Assembly (NCBI GenBank): GCA_029718625.1
Contig: CM056395.1
Coordinates: forward strand, 22,916,135-22,980,134
Length of the DNA stretch: 64,000 nucleotides
Source: Synaphobranchus kaupii
Taxonomy: Eukaryota > Chordata > Actinopteri > Anguilliformes > Synaphobranchidae
Reading direction: 5' to 3'
Shown here: one piece after another, positions 22,690-34,077 of the stretch
Position numbering within the stretch: the first letter of the stretch is position 1
Layout of the letters: every line of letters begins with the position of its first letter
Position numbers and translations under genes: made by a program
The notes under the pieces: generated by a model
What the model saw: only the letters and a program-made list of their open reading frames with translations
Told to the model about the DNA's origin: nothing
Database searches by the model: none

Positions 22690-23466
22690 AGTGGACAGAT
22701 AGTGTGTTATGTCAACATTGATGCAGCAAGTAACAGCTGTCACCTGTGATGTAGCCTCGCGTGCCAGGCTCATACCTCTCTGCTATAAGCCTGATGAAAG
22801 CAGTGCAGTCAGAATGATAAACCAGCCCACTTTTTGTATGTTAAAGGTGAAAGCGGAGCTCAAAACAAGAAAACACTTCCATGAACTGCCCTCTGAGAAT
22901 GACCAATGTCTAAGCCACCATGTCCCCGGGGTATTGCAGTACTGTTCCCAGTGAGAGAGGCTCACCATACTGTCTGGGTTCTGAAACGTTCTGTGATCTA
23001 CAGGTAATGGACAAAAAAGTGGAAAAGCAACATAAAGTCTCTATGATAGGGGCATAGCTCCACTTTCAACTTTTACATACAAAAAGTGGGCAGGTTTATT
23101 ATTCTGAACTTTACTGCTTTCACCAGGCTTATAGCAGAGAGGTATGAGCCTGGCACGCAAGGCTACATCACAGGTGACAGCTGTTATCTAATAGGATATG
23201 GTATGTCATGCCAATGTCACTTGCTGCATCTCTAGTGGCATAAAAGGGACTATGCCTACTTACGGTACTTGACATAAGGATCTCATGTCGTTTCACTTCG
23301 TATGTCATGGTAATGTCACTTGCTGCGTCAATGTTGAAATAACACACCATATGCCTATTTGCGGTCATTGACATAAACACTTATGAATGTTTATGTAGTG
23401 CTTATGAATGTGTTATATAGTGCTTATGAAGACTCTTATGAAGGACCCTTCAAAGGAAGTGTTACC
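22690..23466. mobile_element. Fold-back element, long inverted arms
   Basis: The left arm (about 22695-22860) and right arm (about 23050-23345) are inverted copies. GCTCATACCTCTCTGCTATA in the left faces TATAGCAGAGAGGTATGAGC in the right, and ACATACAAAAAGTGGG faces CCCACTTTTTGTATG. The right arm holds an extra block of about 120 bp made by a local duplication (ATGTCATGNNAATGTCACTT at 23206 and 23304). The right terminus ends AGGAAGTGTTACC at 23466, so the element end is GGTAACACTT. The element at 42844-43454 has a similar end. No coding frame. The left terminus appears lost. Confidence 0.7.
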
Positions 23467-23725
23467 AAAAATTCACCGTTTGGTGAATTAGCTTAAAAAT
23501 TTTAAAAATCCAAACTTTAAGTGAAATAAATTTATTATGAGAAAAAAAATCCCTCATCAAGAAATAATTATTTTTAACAAAACCACATGTGCCACAATTA
23601 TTGGCACCCCTGCATTTATATATATATAGAATAAAGTAATCATTTTTAATATTTGGTCGCATATCCTTCGCATTTCTTTATAAATATAAAAAAAATTTTG
23701 TTAAAATAAATCAAAATTCTCCTCC
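23467..23725. mobile_element. Tc1/mariner-type non-coding relic
   Basis: Contains CCACAATTATTGGCACCCCT (about 23593), which is typical of Tc1-like inverted-repeat ends in fish, and ATATTTGGTCGCATATCC. The second block recurs in the relic at 49455-49790 as ATATTTGGTTGCATATGC. No transposase frame remains. Confidence 0.5.
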
Positions 23726-25480
23726 AGGCATATCTTGACAAATGGCACGTGAGTCCTCGCAAAGCATTACACATTAAAAGTGATGAAACCTTTATATGTA
23801 GCTATTTAGATACATTGGTAGAGAGGTCTACAGGAGAGGCAAATCACAGGTGCAACGTGCAGATGTAAGAAATTAACTCCGGAGGAGGCCTGGGTATTTT
23901 TGCCTGAGAAGGCGATCGCTGATAAGGGCGAACATCAGAGAAGCAATTCTGATGAAAGGGGGTTGAAATCGGCCCTTACAGGGGAAGCCTGCTGAATCCC
24001 CTGCTGTTTTTCCCTCCATTTCAATTCCTGAATTTGGGCTCTTGTCCGCAGCTGCAGAGACAAACTGCACTTGCATGAAAAATGCGCCCCTCGTTTACAC
24101 ACTCCGGTTGATTTCTCTTTCAGTCAAACACAAAGGCAATCATCAGAAACTAACCGGACGTGAAAAAAAATACAACAGCCATCAAGAGATAAGTGAGATA
24201 ACTGCGTGATATCGGCAACTGTTTTCTTTGTTAGTCAAAGACGTGACGCATTTATGGGCTATTGTGGACTAGCTCAATAGGCTGAATCGTCAAACTGAAG
24301 GAACAGGACCTGTCGGCATGTACAGCCGTGCCACACACAAATGAAAAATACCTCAAAATTAAAAAGAAAGATATTTTTTTTTCTGATTTGCAGTGCGTTG
24401 TGGAAAATATTTTGAAGCTTCATTCCTGAATGGCCTTGACCTTTAAAGAGTCTGTCAGCTTCAGTGTTGGACAATCTGATAGGGCTGAAGTTCAAACCGA
24501 TAATGTTCCGCATTCTACAGTTTCATTTAATATAGTTAAGTGTCATTGGCTGTTTCCAGAACCTTGCATGAATTCCACCACATATCATGGCTGAGAATAT
24601 AGAATATGATTCTATAAATCAGACACAGTGACCAGCAAAAGCATTAAAAAGTGTAAAATTTCTCACATATAGCGCTGAAATTTAGTCCCAAGAATAAGCT
24701 CCGTGGTCATATATAATAGCATATTTTCACAGTGTTGTTGGGTTCTCTATTGAGAGGTAACATTGATACATGTCATTATGAAGGAGCTGAAAAAGATGTA
24801 AATGTATCTAATGTGTTCTGCTGTCCTCAATGTATCTGCCAGTGTCAACGACTTGCTGGTTCCATGCTGGTATTTACATATGTATGCAGCAGTCCAGCTA
24901 GCTATAACTCTACAATGCATTAGTTCAGTTAAAAATGTGGAGGAGTTAATGTTCCATTATGTCAATAGGTGCATTGCATCATGTGTTGCCCCAAAGGCCA
25001 GCTTATGCTATTTGCAATATGGGAAGGAAGGACTGATTTGTTAGAGATGAAGATGGTCGTCGTCCATTTTGACCACACAGTATGCAATGAATACACGGAT
25101 ATGCCACAAGATTGTTCATTTGGTTGATTGCACAAGAACCCTTATCTGATTTAGCGAGCAGTTAATCGATGCATTATCGTACCGACGTACAAAGATTCAA
25201 TGCGGTTTGCGTGTTTGTGTATGTGTTGTACTAAGCTGTATTAACAAAAATAAAAAGAAACGCACACACCTGTCTCATGCAGTCGTTTGTATCAGAACTT
25301 ATTAGAACTATTTTGAAACCAATCGGCTGTCCGAGACACAAACTAAACAACCCTGCTGTACTGCTCACGGAAAGTGAGAGGATGTGTTGTGTTTTATTTA
25401 TTTTATTTTTATTTTTTTGTATAAAATCGAATCTTCCTTTTTTCTGCTGGCTCAAAAGCCACAGGAAGAATGTACGCCCT
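23726..25480. other. Non-coding, nothing recognised
   Basis: AT-rich sequence. Short frames here have no recognisable motif. Confidence 0.5.
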
Positions 25481-25840
25481 CCTATGTTTTTCCAGCGCGT
25501 TTCTGGTTTCCGTGGCATCAGTGGGGGGTCCGCTTTTGCTGCTCCCTCTCCCTCCCTCCAGCCCCCCTGCCCCCCCCCCCCCCCCCCCACCGAAAGTCTA
25601 TCAATGCCAGCTGGGCCCCCGCCCACCTGAATCCCGCCATGGGTGTCCTCTGAGTCCATCACTTAGCGGCTGCCTCGCAAGTGCACGCTAATCAGTCAGC
25701 GTCGCCTTCACATGGCATTTGTCATCCGCGACACAGCCCTGACAGGAGCCTTCTCTGTCCAGTAAGCATGTGGGGTACGCCCCCCCCCCCCCCCTCTCCC
25801 CCTCCCCCCTCCCGCTCAACCCCCCTTTACTATTCCCCCA
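25481..25840. repeat. Poly-C-containing GC-rich stretch
   Basis: C homopolymers at about 25569-25588 and 25778-25793 within pyrimidine-rich DNA. Proline-rich frames on the plus strand result from these tracts and are not taken as genes. Confidence 0.8.
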
Positions 25841-27235
25841 CTTCAGCGGGTGTCTGTGCTGGCTCCTAACTGGCTTAGTTAAGGCTCCTCGCGCTGTGCG
25901 GAAACGGCCCCTTTTTGTCACATCTACTAATGACGATGGGACCGGGTAGAGCCCATGGGGGGTGGGGCGGATTCTCACTGATACCTGCGAGATGTCTCAA
26001 TCATTACACCGCACTAGTCCAGCATGACATTCTCAATTATATTTGTAGGATATAGGACAACTGCTGCGATTAGGATTTTATTTATTTTACTTTAATCTAA
26101 TGCCACGTTCGTTCGTTCATTTTTATTTTTATTTTTAAATGCTGCGGTTAAGATAAAAGGTTTGAATGACGTTTCTTTGACTTTCTTCCTTCTCAGTGTG
26201 GAACGGCGTTATGTGCTGAATGGATATCGTTACGTGCTGAAGGCATGTGCTTTTTTTTAATGACCGTTTCGTAAGTCATTACCGTCGCAGCTGATAAGAC
26301 CTTGGATTTGATGAAAGCGCCGGCCTAACGCGGGAGACGCGGAAACAAAGGTGCCTCTCTCACTGAGGGAAATTGTACTAACCGAGAATAAACAATTAGG
26401 ATGAGTTTTTTTCTGTTGTTGCTGTTGTTTTTTTTCTTTTCTTTTCTTTCTCATGGATATGCATCAGAAACACCGCGCTGCACTTCGCAGGGGAATCGAG
26501 GAGCAAGGACGAAAAAATGTACTTGGTGTGCAAAAAACGAAATAATGATGAAGTGGCCGTTTCAAGGCCTCCGCCAGTGCGTCTCACAGAAGCGTACGCC
26601 GGGCAGCCGCCGTTGCGCGGGCAATATATTCAGCGGCGGGAACGTCTCTGCCTAATGTGCAGGCCGACCTGACTTGATTGAAATAAAGAGCTGGGCCGCC
26701 CTGCACATTCCCTCCTGAAATAACGTCCAGCTAATGAAAGCTGGGGGGGGGGTGTTGTGGCCCCGAGGCTGAGATTGGCAGGAAGGACCGTCCCATTGTC
26801 CGAAGCCGAACGGAACTCCACATGTTGCTTCCGATTGGGAGTTGCATCCGATTGGGACTGCACATCAGTTACCCCCCTCCCCCCGGTGGGCAGAAAGTAG
26901 ACCCTCTCCGTACGGGAGATGGTTTGTTGAGCGTGTCGCAGAGCAGGGGGGCCGTTTAGCCCAAACTGACGGGCGTAATGTTTGGGGGAGGGGGGTGAAA
27001 TCAAAGGGGCTTCTCTTGAGTGAGGGCCCAGGTAAACGGCGAGCCCCTGGGGCCTTTGTCATCCTCCGCGATATGAGCTGTCACCCGCGGAGCCAGTCAT
27101 GGTCGGAGCGGAGAGTGGCGGCCGGGCGCTGGCCTGTGGATCAGCCGGGCTCTCCCGGGGTAAAGCTATCGACAAAAAAAAACATGCCGCAGCAGGTCTC
27201 CACGCTTTTCATAGGAGAACCCGTCGATTTCCGCT
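25841..27235. other. GC-rich non-coding DNA with CpG clusters
   Basis: CpG-rich pockets at 26580-26640 and 27060-27170, and a G tract at 26743. No exon that I can defend. Open frames on both strands are arginine/proline-rich and overlap one another, as expected by chance in GC-rich DNA. Confidence 0.45.
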
Positions 27236-27280
27236 TGTTTTGTGTTTGTTTTGTGTTTGTTTGTGTTTGTTTGTGTTTGG
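27236..27280 (+). repeat. (TGTTTG)/(TTTG)n simple repeat
   Basis: Repeated TGTGTTTGTT units, about 45 bp. Confidence 0.85.
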
Positions 27281-28007
27281 CCGAGCCTAAATTACAGTGC
27301 TGTGCAGGTACTCATAGTGTTGAGAGGCCTGCTCCCTGAATATGGTTGGCGGGCTGCTTACACTTGTGTTTCTAAGAAGAAGTTGAAAACTTGTTTTAAG
27401 GGGAAACGGAAACAAAGCAGCAACAGGGAAAGGGTTTGATGATTTTTGTAATGCTTTGTGTGTCAAATAAAACACCTTGATTTGGGTCATTTTATCATAG
27501 AAAGCGTCGAATATGATTTTCTTTTATTTTCAACTGACAGTTAAATGCAAACAGTTTGGCGTGTTAATTCCGGTGAATGCTATAGACACCAAATAGTGTA
27601 TGTGAAGAACAAAAAGCCTTGTAAATAACTGTGTGAGCCACCATTTTGAGTACGTTTTGAGTTCACTCAGGTCTTCCTCGCACTTAATCGCTTCACCACT
27701 TGTTCAAATATTTCTTTGTGTTCTTGATCCCCGGCTGTCTCTGCACAAATGTACATTACCGTAAAATAGCACATCCCTGTTGGGAATATATGGGAATTAT
27801 TTCTGTCCGTGTCGGCCCCGTCAGCAGCCAAGGAGCGATCAATATCCTCACACTTCTCACTCCAGTGGCGCTGTGGTTTCATAAATCAAGTGCCATTCAA
27901 ATTTATTCCGACATGACTGGTCTCATTTAGTGTTCAAGAGTGACCCCTCTGCTTTAAGGCCATTTCTCTTTCACCTCACTTTGCCTTCCGCAGTCAGTTT
28001 TCAACAC

Positions 28008-28096
28008 AATGTTTGAGGGCAGCTAAGAGCTAGAATGAGTAACACATTCAAAATATTATACTCTTGCTGTGTCTTAATTAGCTGCCCTCAAACATT
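28008..28096. repeat. Small inverted repeat
   Basis: AATGTTTGAGGGCAGCTAA at 28008-28026 is the exact inverse of TTAGCTGCCCTCAAACATT at 28078-28096, with a 51-bp loop. Either a miniature fold-back element or a chance hairpin. No transcript evidence. Confidence 0.6.
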
Positions 28097-28985
28097 GTTG
28101 GAATTTGAAACAGTGAGTGTGAATCTCCACTATGTTAGGGAAATGACTAACTAAATAAAGATGTATGAACATTTTCAAGGAACAGCTTTCATGGGCATGC
28201 CGAAGCGACATGTCCTCAAGTAAGGTGGCGGCCGCAGGTGACTATGACACTGGCCAATCACGTGAAAGTTTCTCTACATTTTGTGAGACAGGCACGTTCC
28301 CACGCCCACAAACAGGTGAGAGTTATGGCACCTGCCACACGTGTGTTTGAACCACCATCTTGTTGTCTGACAGAACAACTCAGGTTTATTAAAAAATGTG
28401 GAGATGGAAAAGGAAGGGTCAAAGAAAAACGCATTGCAATTTCCCCCATGAATGATGCTATCAATAGCTCATAAGGCAGTAAGATGGCTCAGTAGAGCAG
28501 TCAATATTCTCTATTTTTTTCTTCAGGGTGGAAAAACGTCCATTTATTGAAGAGAGCAGTTCTGGCTAGCTGACAGCTGCTCGCAAAATTAAAATGGCTG
28601 CCATTCACGACTGTATTAAACTGAAGTAGTGGATTTTAATCTCTTTCTCAGTCCCTGTCAGCTACACTGTATATTGGTTTAAGCGTCACAGACCAGTCAA
28701 AACGAAATCTTCTCTCATTCTAAAAGAGATTAACCTAAGTGAACTCTGAAGTCTTCATATCAAAACGATCCCAAGTTGCAACTAAAACTTAGATCGGTCT
28801 AGCACATCACTATTCCGAAGCTTCACAATGCAAGTGATCCTACACTATGTTTTCATGTGTGGTTCCATAGTTCAGTTTTTCTGCAATAATTGATAATATA
28901 TCTTTTCTGACCCCTATATTGCATTGTACTAGTAACCCCATAACTTGATTAAAGTAGCATTGATTAAATACATGGAACGAGAGCT

Positions 28986-29455
28986 TTAAATTTTATAATT
29001 TTTATAATTTAAAATCTTGAACAATTTGAAGAAGTATGTAAGACGTTCCTTTTTTAAAAATGCGCCCTCTATTTCACAAGGGAAACCCCCATTGAAATGG
29101 ACATATCTTTCAATGAGAACCTGACTTATCCACATAGTTATAATGGCAATATCAGAATGACAGAACACATAACAGATGGTAAAACAGGCTGTATGAACAT
29201 ACAATGGGCAAACAAGATTAAAAGCATTCCTCAATTATCAGGGAACGGTATGATTGTGGCCAGATCAAACTGATTCTGAAGGTTATTCCAGATTTTGGGT
29301 GCGTCGTAATTTAAAGCTGATTTCTCAAACTCTGTGCAAGGTCGAGGAATTTTAAAAAGCAACAAACTGCTGGAACGACGCTGATATCTCACATTCCAGT
29401 TTAGTAGACTGCACAGATAAGAAGGGTGCTTTGAAAATGAACTCAAAGCGGAGTA
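28986..29455 (-). mobile_element. LINE ORF2 C-terminal fragment and 3' UTR relic
   Basis: The minus-strand frame 29446-29231 ends with PRPCTEFEKSALNYDAPKIW followed by NNLQNQF. This matches the P-R-T-E-x-x-K-x-x-x-x-x-A-P-x-x-W-N-x-L pattern at the end of many vertebrate LINE ORF2 proteins. The stop TGA is followed by a 3' UTR-like stretch (GATAAGTCAGGTTCTCATTG). The reverse transcriptase domain is absent, as in 5'-truncated insertions. The LINE clade is not determined. Confidence 0.55.
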
Positions 29456-30077
29456 AGGAGTAAGGAGTAATTGTATTTATTGGAACATTTGGCCATGTTT
29501 TCCTTTCTTATGAAGCATGCAGTTTGCACAGATTTTGATTTAGCTCAATGGTCATGCATCGCAGCAGATGATGTAGTGCACTCCACCTTATTACTTACAT
29601 AATTACATTCTTTTCCCTTATAATTTTGCAATTAATTTTCCCATTTCTTTGAGTAACTTTTATTTTCCCTCAGTGACGCCACAATTGTAACCAATTTGAC
29701 ATTCAGATCTACAACGCACATTAAAGGATTCTACTAGAATTTGATCGTTCATCATCATGTACAATAGCACCGTGGTGTTTTATTGCTTTTTGAAACTGTT
29801 TTGAAAAGCAATCTTTCAAAAGATTACAGATTGTGTATTAGAATGCATGAGTTTTTTAAAGAGTTTTTCTATGTGTTTTTTTTTTTTCCCCCACCAAATA
29901 GTTATCAGCCGTTTTGAAGTGCACCCAACTCACCCAACTGTGAAAATCATTCTAACATTTGATTACATAAATCTCATAAATCTGAATGTTGATTGATCAC
30001 AAAACATAAAGCACCATTTTCTACGTGGGCTCAAGCATGATTGCACCCTCTCCAGCACCCCCGCAACACTCTAGGCG
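29456..30077. other. Non-coding, nothing recognised
   Basis: AT-rich DNA with a poly-T run at 29876-29887. No element or gene recognised. Confidence 0.5.
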
Positions 30078-30247
30078 CAGGGGCAGGCAATCCTATCCGA
30101 AAAGGGCCGGTGTGGGTGCAGGTTTTCGATTTAGCCCAGCACTACACCTGATTCAACTAATTAGCTAATCATGGTCTTCAATTAAGACCTTTGATAAGTA
30201 GATAAGTAGTAAAAACCTGCACTCATACTGACCCAAGCCCACCCCTG
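30078..30247. mobile_element. hAT-like MITE
   Basis: Ends CAGGGGCAGGCAATCCTAT and its inverse GCCCACCCCTG. The interior includes GGCCGGTGTGGGTGCAGGTTTT and, inverted near the other end, AAAACCTGCACTCATACTG. This arrangement is a well-known fish hAT non-autonomous family. The flanking octamers (TCTAGGCG and CTGTAGTG) only partly agree, so the target duplication is decayed or misplaced. Confidence 0.75.
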
Positions 30248-31379
30248 CTGTAGTGTAAGGTGTCGATTTATTTTAGTAAATAATATTATTTTATTTTTTT
30301 TGTCTTCTTTGGTATGGTTTCTCTTCCTCCTCTGAAGAATTTGAAAAGCATAAACAAGCCCTGGGACTACCCCGAGGCAAAGCGCATTCAAGTTTCTTCA
30401 AATGGATTTTTGTCGAGTAAATTTAAGAGCGGAGATCAAATTAGCATATGGGCAAACAATGCAACGCCGGAGAGTATGAATTATCTATAAGTCTCTGCGT
30501 GAGAAAGGAATGGAGATGTGCACGTAAGACGCCTTAAAAATATGAGATGCAAATAAACGTGTAAAAAGCCTTATGTGCGATGGGGGAACAGTTTCTGATG
30601 TATGTTAGAAGACTTTCATTAAAGCAGAAATTCATCCAGAAAGCGTGGTCTTTCATATAGTAATAATTATAAGTGTCCTCTGGGCAGTGGAGGTGTATCA
30701 GCGGTTCCTGTGCTTTGGCATGTGTCCATCTCCTCTCTACTGAAATCATCTTCACCAGCGGCATCGCTGTGGGCAATATTTTATCCTTTGTCTCTTAACA
30801 GCCAAACTCCCACCTGCTTACACCATCTCCTTCATCTCCGCACTTGACCACTGACCTCGTCAGATACCTATAAAGTTAAATTTAATTGTATCTCTGTTGC
30901 CTTTATGAGCAGAGTGAGCAGCTTAAATTAACGGTGGAGAGCAAAAAAAAAAAACAGGATCACACCAACAGCCAGTTCTTGTATCACTCTGGTGGCGGCT
31001 CCTTTTTTTACGGGTAAAAAAAAAAAAAAAAAAACCTTGGCAAGCTTATAATTGTTTTCAAATAAAGGCCGAAAGGCTTGATTCGAGATATCTTCATTTG
31101 AGAGTGAAGTCTCGCCGGCTCCTACATAGTTAAAGCTGCCAGCTCATGCTTACGAGTAGCCTTGCGTTCCGCAATACGTCACTCTCTCGCACTGCGAGCG
31201 AAGCTTACTTCCTAATAGGCGCTTGTGAACGCTGGCGCAGAGAAGAGATACGACTATCGCTGAGGAGGTAAACACTTTTAGACCCCGATTGTTTAACTTG
31301 TTTAGGTGATGACCGATATTTGCCTGAGAGAACACCAGTGTCTCTGATTTCCTTCCAGCAGACCCTAACCAGCGCCCCC
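30248..31379. other. Non-coding; AT-rich block 30830-31130 of conserved-type texture
   Basis: No gene. The segment holds a poly-A run at 31017-31034 and homeodomain-like TTAATTG/TAAATTA cores. Regulatory function is possible but unsupported here. Confidence 0.3.
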
Positions 31380-31765
31380 GTAATGGGGGATATCTGTGTT
31401 TGATGACGTTATCCCGGCTCCGGTCTGCGGGGGCAATGGATGACTCACGCAGGGCATTGTTGGAAATAGCGCCCCCCCGTGGCCTCCAGGTGATCCACGC
31501 ACACTGGGTATCAGAACCCCGGGGTGCTCTAAAAGGCGGCGGGGCAGCGGGAAAGTGTCTGGCGTGCGCAGCGGGGCGCGAGCCGCCCGGGTCCGTTCAC
31601 GCCGCGACATCGCCAAATATCCGCCTCGACCTTCAGGCGTCGCAGGTTTGATTTCCCGTGTAACGGAGTCCGTGCCCGGGCTCCAGAAGCGCAGACGAGC
31701 TCGCCCTTTCCAACCTGGGATGCTCCTCCGTGGAGCCGCGAACGGTGCGGAAGCATTCCGCGTAA
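31380..31765. promoter_or_regulatory. CpG island candidate
   Basis: Around 40 CpG in 385 bp, with twelve in 31561-31620 alone, in a CpG-poor setting. Overlapping arginine-rich frames on both strands are compositional. Immediately downstream is a T-rich stretch at 31770-31796. No start or splice structure can be fixed by eye. Confidence 0.45.
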
Positions 31766-32574
31766 CTTTGTTTTCTATTTTAAATTTTTTTTTTTAGTTC
31801 AGCTTCCGTTTCGAGTCGGATAATCTGTGAAATTCATTCCCGCTAGATTTGACATCTTCTCCGCTGTGCCGAATGCAAAAAAGGGATGCCGTCTGACTAG
31901 GCTATCAGCCTCACGCATTCGCTAAAAAAGGTGTACAGCAAATAATCCAAAAAGCCGGGGATTTACAGTGATGTTGCAGACCTGATTTATTTAACCAAGC
32001 AACCAAAGGAGAGAATCCCGCTGAGTCAGCAAGAGGCATGCTTCATTGCTTCAGCTAATAGAAAGTCTGTACTCGTCTTCTGGCAGAGATGACCTCAGGC
32101 ATTCAACCCACTTCTCCTGCGGTTTTTATATCTTTTACAATGTTTAGCATTAGCATTTATATATCTGCACACATATCTGGTGTATTTTCACCTTCATATT
32201 TCATCTTGCACCCGGGCCAAGGGAATTAAAACTTGTGATATCACCTCATCACAAAAAGCGTTTGCTGTTGTTGTGCATTATTTATTTATTTATTTTATGC
32301 ATTTATCGATCAAGAGAATGTCATGGGTAAAGGGACATGCAGTAAATCATAAAACTGAATATGATGTCCATACTGCATCTATAAGATAGGCAGAGTGTTA
32401 ATTTGATTCAAAATTGAATAATGTCGAAAGGAGTGCAAATGGGATCCAATGTACTCTATCAGTGTAAAACCTAAACTGCAATCAGAGGTGACTTAACACT
32501 GAATATGTTAACACTTAACACCTTTCACTTATGTTTCCATAGAGTTCATTAGAAAAACGTGTCAGGGGAAACAA
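31766..32574. other. Non-coding, nothing recognised
   Basis: AT-rich. The part just before the minisatellite (about 32563) belongs to the dispersed element described at 32563-33134. Confidence 0.45.
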
Positions 32575-33055
32575 CCCTTAAAGTGATCCATCCATATCTA
32601 CTGCATATCTGCCCTTAAAGTGATACATCCATATCTACTGCATATCTGCCCTTAAAGTGATCCATCCATATCTACTGCATATCTGCCCTTAAAGTGATCC
32701 ATCCATATCTACTGCATATCTGCCCTTAAAGTGATACATCCATATCTACTGCATATCTGCCCTTAAAGTGATCCATCCATATCTACTGCATATCTGCCCT
32801 TAAAGTGATCCATCCATATCTACTGCATATCTGCCCTTAAAGTGATCCATCCATATCTACTGCATATCTGCCCTTAAAGTGATCCATCCATATCTACTGC
32901 ATATCTGCCCTTAAAGTGATCCATCCATATCTATTGCATATCTGCCCTTAAAGTGATCCATCCATATCTACTGCATATCTGTCCTTAAAGTGATCCATCC
33001 ATATCTACTGCATATCTGCCCTTAAAGTGATCCATCCATATCTACTGCATATCTG
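32575..33055 (+). repeat. 37-bp minisatellite, 13 copies
   Basis: The unit starts CCCTTAAAGTGATCCATCCA and ends TATCTACTGCATATCTG. The 481-bp array is 13.0 units of 37 bp. Copies differ only by single substitutions: CATCC to ACATCC-type changes in copies near 32620 and 32730, CTATTG near 32930, and GTCC near 32981. The high similarity argues for recent expansion. A single, unexpanded, inverted unit is at 49930-49965 within a related dispersed element. Confidence 0.97.
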
Positions 33056-33134
33056 GCAGCAGAGTGATGGTCTGAGGCGCATTTGATACCGTAGACCCTT
33101 GATTACTTACAGCCATTTAGCCAACCATGTGTTT
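33056..33134 (+). mobile_element. Right part of the dispersed element carrying the 37-bp unit
   Basis: GCAGCAGAGTGATGGTCTGA and GGCGCATTTGAT, and later CCAACCATGTGTTTC (33120-33134), correspond on the opposite strand to CATCACTCTGCTGC, ATCAAACGAGCC and GGAACACATGGTTGG at about 49876-49928. The minisatellite is therefore embedded in a repeated element, not in unique DNA. Family unknown. Confidence 0.6.
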
Positions 33135-33174
33135 CACACATCTTAATGTAGTAGAAATAGAATGAAATGGAAAT

Positions 33175-33311
33175 AGCAGTTTGTAACATTATCAATGTCT
33201 TGACTGTATTTTTTTGACCGATTTAATGCAACCTTGGTGAATAAAAGTATCAATTTATTTCTAAAACATAAAAATGTCTCAGCGAGTCCAAACATTTGAA
33301 CGGTAGTGTAT
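33175..33311. mobile_element. DNA transposon 3' end
   Basis: TTTAATGCAACCTTGGTGAA, then AAAAGTATCAATTTATTTC, and the terminus CAAACATTTGAACGGTAGTG. The end AACTTTTGAACGGTAGTGTA is a common inverted-repeat terminus of a fish DNA transposon family. Only one end is seen. Confidence 0.55.
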
Positions 33312-34077
33312 GTAGCTAGGTTCTGTCCTGTGAATGCCACATCTGCGCTTTGTGTCTTGTGTACAGGCGCCCAGGGCGGTATAAAAGGGCTCGCAGTCTG
33401 TGCTTTGGGGTCAGTCAGTTTCACCGTGTATTGAGAACTTCACCATGTAAATAAACACGCTGAGTGTTGTTCAAGATCCGACTGGTTTGTCGCTACAATA
33501 ATTACGCTGCCTCAAATGAACTTACCCACTCTCTACCATCTCCCTCTTATAATTGCTGGCTAATCGAAAGAAAGGCAGATGTCGTCCTTGTTGCGATCAC
33601 CCAGACCCCTGCGTAATGTTTCCAAAGCCACGCTGTGAGGTTCCATGCTGCCAGTTATCCTTGAATGTCCTGAATGCATCAAATTGTATTGATAGGACAT
33701 TAATAATGTCCTTCTCATTGCCATTTACCTCCAGAAACAAAAAAAACAAACTTTAAAAAGATGGCAAATAATCTGAAAAATCATGGCAACCTTGCTATCA
33801 TACTAACAAAACTTGAATTTGCAGTGGTATTTAAACTAGCTGTTGCTTGACTTAGATGCTCCCTGTCAATTTGGATGCTCAAGGTGCCACTGAGAGGGGG
33901 CGGGCCTTGTCTGTGAAAAGGCCGCAAGCCAATCAGGAACTGAGAATTTAAACGGCCTTCAGTTTCAATCAAAATACGGTAACTTCCATTTTTAAACGAA
34001 ACTCTCTCGCATACACACTGCTGTTCGCTCACACACAGACAATCATTCTCTCTCACACAGACTATCATACTCATATG
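33312..34077. other. Non-coding, nothing recognised
   Basis: Unique-looking. Open frames that run in from the neighbouring minisatellite on the minus strand continue here by chance to 33781 and show no domain. Confidence 0.5.

Noticed and set aside
26842..27339. 165-codon plus-strand frame
   Set aside because: No domain, ends in a low-complexity FVCVCL stretch from a TTTG repeat, and is overlapped by equally long antisense frames.
32575..33055. CRISPR array
   Set aside because: The repeats are directly adjacent with no unique spacers, and the context is vertebrate nuclear DNA.
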